A DNA stretch of 64,000 nt from Tetrapyrgos nigripes (GCA_013368315.1 JAACJM010000258.1:51105-115104); one strand, 5' to 3'. Shown: positions 35,787-46,839, numbered from the stretch's first letter. Translations and numbers: made by a program. The notes: generated from the sequence alone by a model not told the origin.

Positions 35787-38700
35787 TCACCAACCAGCCA
35801 CCATCCTCATGCTCAGTGCAACACACACTGACAAGAGACCAATGCCCATCTTCGCACCCGCTACTGCTCCATTTTTCTTATTTACGAGGCCGAAGAATGA
35901 GGCTGAGTTCTTAGCACCCACTTTCTGCTTGTGGCTATGTCGAATAGGATAGCAGTGCATTGTGTTCGCGTGTTTGTTCTAGTACGTGTCCAGTCAGGTG
36001 ATAGCATGACACGTTGACCACGCGTCTTGTCTCTACTCGAGTCTCGCACACGTTCCTCCACATCCTAAAGTCTCCCAATTCATCATGCTCTTCCCAACTA
36101 CCCGGTCCGAGGTCCTGGAAGATTGTTTCCTCCTGCAAACTGGCGTCGAATCTTTTCTTCCGGCAAGCTACCGGAAATAATGGCATCCGCCCCGCCCGCA
36201 CAACTGAATCTTATGGAGTGTGGAACTGGCGCAGGAAAGTAAAGTAGATCTAAGAGCAACGTATGGACTCTGATTGATGCCGCTCATAATATTGGGCACG
36301 AAGTACATTGGAGAAGGTCTCAAGGTGATAAATCAGGTTATTGACTGGTTTGCACGTCGATCTTCTAGATAAGATTGCTTCAAGTGATCCTGATTTTCTT
36401 GTAACAAACTGCCACAAATAAATGTACACCAAACGAGGTTGCACGGTTCTGTATGTTTCTAAGAGGTACGCCACCACGCATGCAGTCGTTTTGTTTTGTT
36501 TTGGTTCTGTCAGATGGTTAACCACGTTCAGACGTGCATTCCAAATCCATTGTCGTGCATGTCATAATTAACGAGCTGACGTCTTCGAAACCAGAAATCA
36601 ACATATCATCAAGATGACCTTCCCCACATCTGCAGCTTACATACGTCTTGAAAAGAGAAGGAGGGAGGAGAGGGATTTGTAGACATGTTTGCTTGTAAGT
36701 ATTGTTTATAAACTTCATTGATCGTCGCTTCTCTGTTTCTGTCTTTTTTGACTGACTATGATCTACACTCGTCCAACAAGGAACAGCACAAATATGCCAT
36801 GCATAACATTCGTCCTCGTAAATATGGTCTGAAAATCGAGGTTAAAAAATCTGCCTTGCGCTAAATTGTTGGCTTGCGTGTGGCGGTTTTTTAAACTATG
36901 GGCCTCGTTCTCGCCACGTGTTAGCGCTGGCCCACAGCCTTTTCATATTACCGGGTATGAGAAATCTGCAGATACCCAGTGCAGACACCCTGCAAACACC
37001 CTGCAGACATCCCTATCACCACCACTAACTCATTCATTGTTAAAATCATTGTTTTTGTTAAGTTCTACTATCTAGTATGAATAATAGGAATGATGGCTGT
37101 TCGTGCATGTACATAAGCTTGGACATATGAATTACAAATTTTTTTTCTGACTAGTTTTTTTTGGAGAGTGACCTTTGTAAGGCTATACAGGAAAAGATAG
37201 AAGCAAAAGAAACAGCAAAGGAAGTAGAGAAGGAGAAGAATAGGCCTCCCAGACCCAGACCAAAGCCATTTACCAAAGAGAAAGGCTTAAACAGGTCAAC
37301 CATGGCTGTTCATGAAGCTGGGCTTCTAAAGGAAGAAATCACTACCAATCAAGCAGAAAATCGCCAGCCACAGCATTCAGCTGGGTCTAAGCACAGATAT
37401 CATGCAGAAAAGAGAAGTGAAGAGACAGAGGATGGAAAGTAGTATAAGAAAACACGCAGGCAGAGAAAATAGTCTCTTTACAGAAATTGGCTATTGCTAG
37501 TTAATCTTTGAATCAAATCCATTAATGTCCAATTCTAGGCAGAAGTCTTGTATCTGACACTCCCATTTTGCTTTCTTAGGGTGTCTGCATGGGTGTCTGT
37601 AGGGTGTCTGCAGACACCCTTCCCAGAAATTACAAATGAGTACAAATTATCTTGAAGCTATTACAATGTATTATCTTGTAGAAACATGCTAAGACATGAG
37701 CCAAATACTAACAATTATTTGATATTCAAAGATGAGTAGTGCAAATACTGGCAGCAAGCATTTCAAGGCACTGTGAGACCTTTTGAGTGTCCTTGCTGTA
37801 CAATTTCACACTGAGATACACTCATGAGAATGTAGAACTCTTCCCCTGATATCCTGAATAGAGAAAATCTGTAGGAATGTAGCAGGAAAAAATCTGTGGC
37901 TGTGCTTATACTCCTTTTTTGAAGATTTTTACACTTCGTGTACAGCAGATACACAACTTGGAAAGCATCTGGAAGCTTAAATATATATATGGCATGGTAC
38001 ATACAGTCTTATACAGTAATTTACAACATTATCCGAAGGGTGTCTGCAGCCCTGCAGGGTGTCTGCACGGGGTGTCTGCAGATTTACCTATACCGTATTA
38101 TTACTAGGGTCACTTCCGTCCGATTTGGAGGTATCATCACCAGGAACCGCCGTAGTCGGCGAATGAACTCCGAGTGTCGTTGTGATACCGGTAAACCCTG
38201 GGGATACGGTAATTTGATCAGCGGTAGCTGCTGAGGCAGTTGGGGCTGCATCAATTGTGGCTGTGAGGGAAAAGGATAGGTGAGTGGTGTAAAATTTGAA
38301 AGACTTGAGACGTACTTGGAATCCCGGTCGACTCTGCATTTTGAATTGCTTCAGTGAGCAGTTTGTTTGCGTTTTGTGGAACCATGGAAAGGAAACCGAT
38401 CCGCGGTGGGTCGACTGAAGGGTGAGTGAGATTGCCGTAGTAGAAAGCGACGAGATTATTGAGCCATGAAGAGATAAAGAATTAATAAACCACTAGTGTC
38501 TGCATGCATATTTAAGAAGCACTCACGACTTCATGAAGGGATCTCCCAGAATCCACCTAGCCAACTCTCCAGGACCAGGAGGACTGGTGGCTGTGAGCTT
38601 ATTCGCTGCGCATGTTGATAAGTCGTTGGGGGATTCGCTAATGAAGTCTCTTGGGTCAACTGAGAACATCTACAAGGGCACATATCAACCAGCTGCACTC

Positions 38701-40886
38701 CAAAAGCAGACAAGTCCTTTACCTAGGGCTTCGCACCGTACCAGTATCCATACGGTTATACGGGAACCATATGGAAATACGACCCCGTACCGTATAGCAA
38801 GATTTGGAGAAAAAATATGGGACTGTACTGTACGGGTATAACCCGTATATCACCTTCTCCTTCACGGCTGTCATACGGGTTGGTACGGTATATGGGTCGG
38901 TCAAGCCCCGGCAATGACTTTTCCTTAAATTTTAGTCCTTTTCGCCAAGTTTTCATCATTCTTGTACATGAAGTGGTCGAAGCAAGGTGAAAATCCAAGC
39001 CCGAAGGGTATATCTGCGCTTGATCTGCGCAAATCCTGATGAAAAAGATGCTGATGAGCTGTTGTTCAGATGTCAGTGAGTCACAAAGGCCCAGTGAAAA
39101 TCTTTCAGAGAGCTATGGTGATGTGCATAACACTAGTTTCTGACCTCCAGTTCAGTTCTACAAGTCTTAAAAACAACACGAAGTCAGTAAAAGGTGTGTC
39201 GCTTGTAGTATTTCTTCCAGCCGCAGCAGCATGACCCCGTAACCAGTATTACTGCTGTACCTGTACCTGTCCAGTACTGTACAGGCTTCTAGATGAACCA
39301 GTACGAATACGAGGACGGGTATACCGTACCAGTACTGAGCCAGTAAAATTTACGGCCGTACCAGTATTACTGGACGGTGTGAAGCCCTACCTTTACCTTT
39401 CCACCAATTTGGAATGCTAATGTATGTGGAACATCACAAGGTAACGTGATGGAGGCATCGGCACTGCTGGGGTCGTAAGTGGTCGAGACTGTGGAAAGGA
39501 TGTCGTTGACAACGTCAGAAGGGCCTTCAAGGTTGGTAGTCCCCTGAGTGAAGAAAGCTACAGTGAGTCACAGGAGCGATCAGTGTGTACGCACAATCAC
39601 TCACACTATCTATCAAAACTGTTGTTGTCGTAACAGAGACCCCATTGGCCGGAATGGCTGAGTCGCGTACCCTCTGGCCGTCCAAGAAGACACCGTCAAT
39701 GTCGATTTCCCAACGGCTGCCAAAGCCAGAATGTCAGTAATCAAGAGCCACTTGCCCTCAGAGACGACTCACAAGGGATACGCCTCATCAACGGGAGTAA
39801 AACTGGACGCTGTCGTCCCTCTATCACTGTCCTTATACAACCTCACCGGAACCCATGTCAAACTACCGTTATTGATTCCCTCCGGTAACGCTCCAATTGT
39901 CAAAACACCCTGACCAATGTCAATAGTCGCCCTTTGCAGTTGAATTGAAAACATGGGCATATCCAAAGCACCAGTCATCGCGATCCTAGGTAGCAACGGA
40001 CCATATTGTTACGTTCCCAATATGGAATCATCCGATCCTGTCAGTGTTGACTTGCCCGTCAAGGCTTGTTGGACTTTGGACAGAGTAGGAAAGGACACGC
40101 CAAGTATCCCTGCAGCATTCTGCTGGGTGACTGAGGCGATATCGGTAGCATCGACGGCAGCGAAAGCTTGGTTTTGGATAGCGATACCTGCAACGGTCAC
40201 GGTGTCAAAGCCGATTGGGCCAGAGGCGGTTCCACCACCATACGCCAAGGTTACGGATGCACCAGAATCATTGAAAGTGGACATGGGGTATTGTTCGGCA
40301 GTTGCTGGACCATTACAGGAGGTAGCAGTACATGCATCACTATCTTTCAGTTCAACATTGCATATAAGAGACGCACTTCATGGGAAAATTCGCCCACCTG
40401 GTCAGCCAAAAATCTGAACTCCCTGTGTCTGTACAGAATGTACTGGGTTAAGAATGTCAGTTTGTGGCAGGACGGGATTAACGCGCACCTAGCTGAACAG
40501 CAGTAACAATTCCACCTATTTCGACTGGCACTGTATATATACTGTAAATGTGAGCCTAAATTTAGCATGCATTAAGCATAAGACAACATTACTACACACA
40601 GATCTAAAAAGTCCCCGAGACCTGTCTCTGAGATGACACCAACGCGCTTCCTCATCTCTTTGGTCCTCTTTGACTTCCTACTATCATTTCTCCTCCCCAA
40701 ACCGCCTTTCGTTCGTTTCAAAGGTACCGAGTAACCTCCAGGAATCTTCCTCGTCTTCAAACCTGATGATGCCAATATATCTACGGGTGACGCTGAGGCA
40801 AAATTGGATGAATCATGGATCAACAGCGAAGCACATGCAAAGACGAGTAACAGGTGGCTTGTGAGTGACGACGAGAACGAGTGCAT
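35787..40886 (-). CDS. Secreted aspartic protease, peptidase A1 (pepsin) family, carrying two transposon insertions
   Basis: Signal peptide MHSFSSSLTSHLLLVFACAS at 40886, then a propeptide ending in a basic stretch. Splicing at about 40490/40433 makes the first active site LDTGSSDFWLT; splicing at about 39603/39561 makes the second, LIDSGTTN. Between them are YGGGTASGPIGFDTVTVAGI, GILGVSFPTLSKVQ and SLTWVPV. After the MITE-bearing intron come FSVDPRDF, ARWILGDPFM and PPRIGFLSMVP, then a Ser/Thr-rich tail (PGDDTSKSDGSDPS). The tail exon at 35787 to about 35926 (NKKNGAVAGAKMGIGLLSVC) looks like a membrane or GPI anchor signal. The joint to it spans about 2.2 kb including element C, and its reading phase does not match simply, so that last step is uncertain. 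Extracellular acid protease by family. Confidence 0.85.
36952..38095. mobile_element. 9-bp-TSD element copy C, inside the aspartic protease gene
   Basis: The ends CGGGTATGAGAAATCTGC (36952) and, reversed, CGGTATAGGTAAATCTGC (from 38095) match those of copies A and B. The subterminal arrays are made of a different word, TGCAGACACCC, instead of TGCGGGTAC. Flanking 9-mers TCATATTAC (36943-36951) and TATTATTAC (38096-38104) agree at 7 of 9 places. An internal plus-strand open frame (37161-37442) reads RPPRPRPKPFTKEKGLNRS and AGLLKEEITTNQAENR, homologous to the remnant at 42.1-42.8 kb. Confidence 0.75.
38724..39389. mobile_element. hAT-type MITE, copy 1
   Basis: 666 bp with terminal inverted repeats TAGGGCTTCGCACCGTACC / TAGGGCTTCACACCGTCC. 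It is flanked by a perfect 8-bp duplication CCTTTACC (38716-38723 and 39390-39397), which is the hAT signature. It has no coding capacity. It sits in an intron of the aspartic protease gene that would otherwise be about 50 nt long. Confidence 0.9.
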
Positions 40887-41200
40887 CTCTCTCTACAAGC
40901 AAAAGTGAAGCGAGCAAAAGTGTAGTCCGTCCTCCAGTAATGTAATGACTGTCCTGAAAGATTTTGGAAGAGTGAGTCCGATGCGACCAGCACAAATGAA
41001 AGAAAGAGAAGAGAGAGTTCGAAACGTAAAGACCGTCAAGGAGAAGAGAAAAGAAACGGGTGGGGAGGGTTGAAATGTGCCACATTTTAAATCTTTTATG
41101 CACAGCCATTTCACTCTCCTGGCGCTCTTCAACCTCATTTACTTCACATATGAGTAGTCACCGTAGTGTATACTTTGAACTTTGCTTTGACCTCCTTGGC
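40887..41200. other. Upstream region of the aspartic protease gene
   Basis: No gene seen. It should contain the promoter for the minus-strand protease. The stretch from 41040 to 41060 (GAGAAGAGAAAAGAAACGGG) is purine-rich. Confidence 0.4.
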
Positions 41201-41597
41201 GGTCCACCCGTCACTGTTTGATCTACATGACCTAAATTAACGCGGCACGCGCCGTGCATGTCTGGGACCCAGCTACGGATTATATAACTTCATAAGGTAT
41301 GTATGCTCTTTTTCTCTCTTACTGGCGATCACGATTCGTAATCGAGTTTCGTCAGGTCAATCGTCAAGACTTCGTCGTCACGGCTGATCCGCTGACCCAG
41401 CGCTGACGGTCCGCCCGTCACTGTTTGATCTACATTAACGCGGAACGCCGTGCATGTCGTGGACTCCAAGCTACGGATTATATAACTTCATAAGGTATGT
41501 ATGCTCTTTTTCTCTCTTACTGGCGATCGTGGTTCATAATCGGGTTTCGTCAGGTCAATCTTCAAGACCTCGTCGTCCGCTGACCCAGCGCTGATGG
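41201..41597. repeat. Two-copy tandem repeat, unit about 207 bp
   Basis: GGTCCACCCGTCACTGTTTG at 41201 recurs as GGTCCGCCCGTCACTGTTTG at 41408. The whole unit repeats, including TACGGATTATATAACTTCAT and TAAGGTATGTATGCTC, with a deletion of about 15 bp in the second copy. Both units end near CTGACCCAGCGCTGA. Confidence 0.85.
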
Positions 41598-42132
41598 TGC
41601 CACAGTGGACAGTGGGACGCAGCCGCGACGTGCGTGCATCACACGCAGATCGCTCGAGCGCGTTGAATAGCCTTAAAAATCAACTTATCTGGAGTCGGGA
41701 TGCTGATGTGCGACTAGGGAGGCTAAGGAAGTACCCAGGCGAATCATACCGTAGTGGTACAAACAAGAAACGTCATTGAGATGACTCGAGGCCTTAGGGG
41801 CTATACCCGTTGATCAGCTCATTGGGAATCGGGAAGGAAGGAAAGTCAGTGAATCACTGTAGCAAACAACACCCTCCAATACAATACTCTAGTCCTACCC
41901 AGTCTCCCTTCGGCACGTGTACGTGTTCATGATCTTTGACCTCTTTAACGAGAAATTTCTATGGTTGAGTCGTGCCTGAAAGGCTTCCTGATTATAATCT
42001 GGTTATGTTGATCGTACGAGACAACGAAGAGTATGCGTGCTCTCTTCCAGTGGTACATGTGCATGTCGTGATGACTCTGACACTTTCTGATTTACAACAC
42101 TTTCTACATTTTGGTGGTCCACTTTTGTAAAA

Positions 42133-42762
42133 ATGAGTTTGTTCGTAAGTATCACTTTACAATATAAGTACACAGTTCAAGTATGTAATGTAATTTCATA
42201 TAGCGAGGCTGGCGCAAACAGCTGGCAATATTTCTGTACCCAGACTTGGAGACTGAGAGACTTCAAGAAGACGAGGAACCGCCTCGTAAAACATGCAAAT
42301 CTGTTGGGAAAAGATGGAAGCAGAAAGACAAAGCAAGTAGAGAAGGAGAAGACTGCGCCTCCCAGACCCAGACCAAGGCCATTGACCAAAGAGAAAAGCT
42401 TAAACAAGTCAAAAAAGGCCTTACAGGAAACTGGACTTTTAAAGGAGGAAATCACTACAAAGCCAACAGAACCTCACCAGCCACATCAATCAGCTGGATC
42501 TAAGCACAGACATGATTCAGAAAAGGAAAGTGAAGAGACAGAGGATGGAAACCAATCTAAGAAACCACAGAGGCAGAGAAAATAGTCTCTTTCCAGAAAT
42601 TGGCTATTGCTAGTTAATCTTTGTATTACCTCCATTCCTGTCCAATTCTAGGCAGAAATCTTGTACCTGACACTCCTGAGGTGCCTTCTTAGGGTGTCTG
42701 CAGGGTGTCTGCAAGGTATCTACAAGGTGTCTGCAATTTCATACTGAAATACACTCATGAGG
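42133..42762 (+). mobile_element. Remnant (copy D) of the 9-bp-TSD element family with a longer protein relic
   Basis: An open frame to 42585 includes WRLRDFKKTRNRLVKHANLL, then a proline/basic stretch APPRPRPRPLTKEK, then ALQETGLLKEEITTKPTEP and the charged tail ESEETEDGNQ with SKKPQRQRK. It continues into GGTGTCTGCAGGGTGTCTGC arrays like those in copy C. The left end is not found, and the right end is cut where an LTR begins (42763). It preserves more of the shared protein than the other copies. The family is unknown to me; the basic, proline-rich sequence suggests a nucleic-acid-binding tail. Confidence 0.55.
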
Positions 42763-42977
42763 TGTAAAGTTAATATGTAGATATTCTCACTGACCTAATG
42801 CTCAAGACCTAAGCCAGAACAGGTTTTATAATTGTTCCTAGGTACAAGCACGACAGGTGGTGGTTAAGAATAAAAGATGATGATCTCTAAGTACTATGCA
42901 AGTGGCTTATATACTGGAAGGTGTGAGAACGGATAGGTAAACTATATAGTGGTCCGTATTAGGTAGTACGTGTTACA
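42763..42977 (-). repeat. Retrotransposon LTR (minus-strand element), 215 bp
   Basis: It starts TGTAAAGTTAATATG and ends ACGTGTTACA, so on the minus strand it runs TGTAACACGT...TTTACA with TG...CA ends. The adjoining GTGGGGGAGGG (reverse strand, 42978-42988) is a polypurine tract, and the next 200 bp read on the minus strand as a pol-like C-terminus (VATTHYSIPATSSITRSSEV) with a stop. It is therefore the 3' LTR plus end of the internal region of an LTR element whose remainder is missing or displaced. Confidence 0.6.
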
Positions 42978-43820
42978 CCCTCCCCCACAAGATTCCGTCA
43001 AGGAATATACGAAAAGATAGGCAATTGGATTATATAAGTAATATATAAGTAGAAATTTTATCTACCAGGATACAGTACCAATTACCTTTGAACCTCTGAA
43101 CTACGAGTAATAGAAGACGTAGCTGGAATTGAGTAATGGGTAGTAGCAACATGAAGTGCACTAAGATCGATGCCAGCATTGTTGTTGGAAGGAACTACTG
43201 GGATAACATCAGCTTTTCAGCAAATCACTCAGAGGCACTTGCAGCCGCTTGCACAAGCGCCTACAAGCTGTGTGAGTCTGTGAGTCTGTGAGTTGGCGAG
43301 CTGAGTCAGTTTTTCTGTGAGTTCACACAACACGTGGACTACGCGCATCTTCAAGCTACTGCAAGTTGTGATTAAAACAGCTACCATTCATGAGGTATTC
43401 TCCTGGTATTCTCCTCTAGCATAAGTTTACTATACAACCAATATGCTGATTAATGGAATGGACTTTTTTTGTGGTAAAAGGGCTAGAGTGAAGTGCATCA
43501 GTATATGCAAACTTTCAGGTGAGTGAGAAAGTGCCAGAAAGTTCAGAAAGTTCGTGCGTACAAATGCCGGCTTGCTGATGAATGATGATGGGCATTTTAT
43601 AGTTGTGAGGAACAGAGCATTGTGCTTTGAGAGCACGGACAATCAGAAGTCAATGTCGAAATTCTAATAGATCGTCTCAGTTCCAATGCTTGGGTAATTC
43701 ATATGCATAACTTGAAGCAGGAACACAATCAACCAGTAGCATACTGAGATTGGATTTATGAAGTATATCCAACCAGTAAGTATCCACTGGTTTAGTGTAG
43801 TTTCAATCATGACAATAATG

Positions 43821-44561
43821 TCATCCAAACTGCAACAGATCATTGATCATATCCTCTGTGATGCCGCATGAGGCCAAGTGGCGAGCCACATCGACAATGG
43901 TAAAGCGGGTGGGATCACGGGAGCTGATAGTACAGACTTGGAAGGTGGTATTGACCTCTATGGAGTGTTGGACCAATAATTGGCCATACATAAGAGGCAT
44001 GACACAAAGTAACACGAAAAGTCAAGTAAACTTGCTTTTGTGTTTGAGGGCCATAGATAAGTCAGGGGCAAGTCCCAGGATCAATCGGAGGCCTTCAACG
44101 GTTTTGGTATCTACCATTCCGCTGTTGGTAACAAAGAAACCTGGATGCTCCACAAAATTTCCATAGATCGACAACCAATGAATACAATCATTGATTGGAG
44201 TGTTGATCAATGAAACAGGATCCATCTGAGGAATTTTGATAGGGTTCCAATCCTCTACGGACACCTCAGAGTACTCCAAAATAGGAAAACAAGTCTGTTG
44301 AAGCCCATCACCAAGTTGGTAAGTATCAGCAATATAAGCTTCAACGGTGTTGAGAGTCTTGTGTCCTGTGATGTCCTCCAATGCACGATGAATTCGTGCA
44401 GACTGGGGAAAATCAGCAGTGTGATAGTTCTTGACAATAGAACCAACTTGACTAGCACAACAGATCATAGCCTCAGCTTTGGCTATGGTTTTGCGAATGG
44501 TATGAGTCTGGAAATGGCCATGACAAAATGAAGAAACTTCGATGGGAATCAAAGCTTCCAT
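43821..44561 (-). pseudogene. Unknown open frame inside the long-inverted-repeat element
   Basis: About 246 codons starting MEALIPIEVSSFCHGHFQTH, with one in-frame TGA after HKSKFT (about 44022) and then 71 more codons ending INDLLQFG. Features include IRKTIAKAEAMICCASQVGS, NDCIHWLSIYGNFVEHPGFF and VDTKTVEGLRLILGLAPDLS. It is a soluble, slightly acidic protein with no recognised motif, no membrane helix and no obvious catalytic triad of a transposase. The stop could be decay or read-through. Since it is the only open frame between the arms, it may be the element's own protein. Confidence 0.45.
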
Positions 44562-44777
44562 GTATTTGAATTTTTAATTGCATTACTCTGCTTAGCAGGT
44601 TTAGTTTCCTTTGTAAAGGATGGAAGGCTTGTGTTTGTGGATAACTACTGTATGGTCCCTCCCCTGCAAAAGAGTGGAACAACATCAGCAAGCTGGCATT
44701 TTTACTCATGAACTTTCTGAACTTTCTGGCGCTTTCCCACTCACCTGAAAGTTTGCATATACTGATGCACTTCACTG

Positions 44778-45520
44778 TCAGAAATCCTCGTCTCAGCCAC
44801 CTTTGGCACATGCCATACTCATGCACTCCTTCATATTTCCGTATCCATCAATCTTACATCATTCACTGCCTAAGACCAAAAACATTCAGAGGGTTTTTCG
44901 ATTATACCTATGTGTGCCCCCACCCTATTCTATTTCCATTTCATTTATTATGTCAATTATTCATTCTGTTCATTGCTCCACATCTATATTTGTTGTTTAA
45001 CATTTGATTTGTTTATTCTACTTACTGTTTGGGACTCGCAATCATTTAGTATATTAGTTATAGGAGCACCATAGTTAGTTGCAGAGTCTTGATCCAGGAG
45101 TTGGTTTCACTACTCGTATATAGGTAGTGTTCTCCTGTACTCAAGCCTCAGAATTGATCTTGTTGTTGTTTCCTCTCATTCTTCTCTGCTTGTTCTGCAT
45201 GGCGAATCTAGTCAGACAACTCTCTCAGGAGTCACAGTTGTCTCATATCCTCTACAGGGATTCTCGTTCTACATTCACCATCCATTGTCATTCTCCTTGG
45301 TCTAGTTCCTTGCTGTCATCTTGGTTGATGTACAGGGATGTAGATTGATCTGCCAGTAGCTCAGATTGTTGGTCTCATAGGCTTAGGGTCAGTGGGTGAG
45401 TAGTGTCACTCCCTCTCGCTGAAGCCACCCCTAGGTTCCAGACTCCTCCTGGGGCATTCTCCCCTAATTGACAAGCCCATTCAGCATCAAGAGGTTAGCC
45501 CAGCTTGAGGGTTTGTGATA
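44778..45520. mobile_element. About 743-bp insertion in the right arm, 8- to 10-bp duplication
   Basis: The right arm is interrupted at CTTCACTG: this word occurs at 44770-44777 and again at 45521-45528 (ACTTCACTGT on both sides), while the left arm has the site once. The insertion begins TCAGAAATCCTCG and ends GAGGGTTTGTGATA; CAGAAATCCTC against CACAAACCCTC could be short imperfect inverted ends. Non-coding. An hAT-type non-autonomous element is the likeliest reading. Confidence 0.6.
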
Positions 45521-45768
45521 CTTCACTGTAGCCCTTTTACCACAAAAAAAGTCCATTCCATTAATCAGCATACTGGTTGTATAGTAAACTTATGCCAGAG
45601 AAGAATACCTCATGAATAATAGTTGTTTTAATCACAACTTGAAGACACGTGTAGTCATGGAAAAACTGACTCAGCTCGCCAACTCACAGACTCACAGACT
45701 CACACAGCTTGTAGGTGCTTGTGCAAGCAGCTGCAGGTGCCCATGAGTGATTTACTGAAAAGCTGATG

Positions 45769-46839
45769 AATGCAAATTAGAAATTTGGTCCTGTACTATT
45801 TCTCTTTCGGAGTTGGTCTCCGAAGGCACTGCTTATTATGAGGTGTAACTGATACCCTTTGTGACAGGGAAGCCATACAATTTTCTTTCAGAATTTGTTT
45901 TCCGAAGGCACCTGTGGTGTAGAGCACACACTTTGTTACAACGGAAGTTGTACTTCAAGGTTTCGCTTTTTGTTCATTCATTTGTTGAGCCTTTCTGTAG
46001 AAGAAAGGTTTGAGCAAGACTTCTGAAGACAAGTATTACTTGAAGTAAGACTTGTAGAAAGATGTATAAGGTCAAGCTGGGGAATCTAGCTTGAAGAATG
46101 CTCTACCTATATACAAAGATACCTTGTAACTATGAGTCAAAGTACAATGTGTGTAAAGCATGTAAATCGTCTGTAGTAGCTATGTCAAACAGGATGTAAG
46201 TAATAGAAAACATGCATACAATGCATGTATAAGATAAAGGCAAAGGAAACATGCATACAATGCATGTAAGCAATATGTAAGTAATAGTAAACATGTGTCC
46301 TATGCATGTAAGAAAGAAAGCAAGGAAGAGCATGGCGAACAAAAGGGAAACATGTGTTAGATAAGAAGAAATGAAACAAAGTAAAGAAAAGAAAGAGCGA
46401 GTCAGAGAGTCCTATAGAATAGGGGTGAGAAATTGTAACACACTTGGCTCAAAACAGTAGACGTAGACAGAACAACAGTAGACAGAAGACAATGAGAACT
46501 AGTCCCAAGACAAAGTTAATATTAAGTGAAGACAAGAAATACATGAGATGCTCACCTAGTCCCAAGACAAAGAGGTCAAGATGGGGACTAGGGAGCTACT
46601 ACTCTAAGCTTATATGCACAGAACAGAAAGAAAGATAAAAACTGAGCAAAGCGAAGAAAGGAATCAAAGAACTGTCCAGAACAATCAAAGTACAGCCTAT
46701 TGTCCCTGTAAGAGATGTATCATGAAAAGATGAACAAAAGATGAACAAGCTGTGTGTGCGTAGTGTCCCTGTAAGAGATGTATCATAAAGAGATGAACAA
46801 AAGATGAAACAGGGGATAGTAGCTGTGGATAGATAATTG
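45769..46839. repeat. Repeat-rich non-coding stretch
   Basis: No gene. It holds clustered AAACATGCATACAATGCATG words (46205-46290) that are partly palindromic, repeats of ACTAGTCCCAAGACAAAG (46500-46575), and a two-copy tandem repeat of 64 bp beginning TGTCCCTGTAAGAGATGTAT at 46700 and 46764. Confidence 0.6.

Larger units (their letters stand above)
43207..45768. mobile_element. Element with long terminal inverted repeats (about 0.3 kb arms)
   Basis: The left arm (43207-43553) and the right arm (44710-44777 plus 45529-45768) are inverted copies, starting CATCAGCTTTTCAG at both ends. They share GCTTGCACAAGCGCC, repeated TCTGTGAG words and GAATGGACTTTTTTTGTGG. The right arm is split by a separate insertion. 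No clear target duplication is visible. Between the arms is a minus-strand open frame. The superfamily is not identified. Confidence 0.75.

Noticed and set aside
35787..35926. Simple splicing of GACCCTA|GTAATA to the anchor-like tail exon
   Set aside because: The reading phase does not fit (donor phase 1, tail exon phase 0 or 2), so I do not claim this exact junction.
36952..38095. Assigning the 9-bp-TSD family to KDZ (Kyakuja/Dileera/Zisupton) elements
   Set aside because: Subterminal arrays would fit, but the observed duplications are 9 bp rather than 8 and no transposase is present; left as MULE-like with a question mark.
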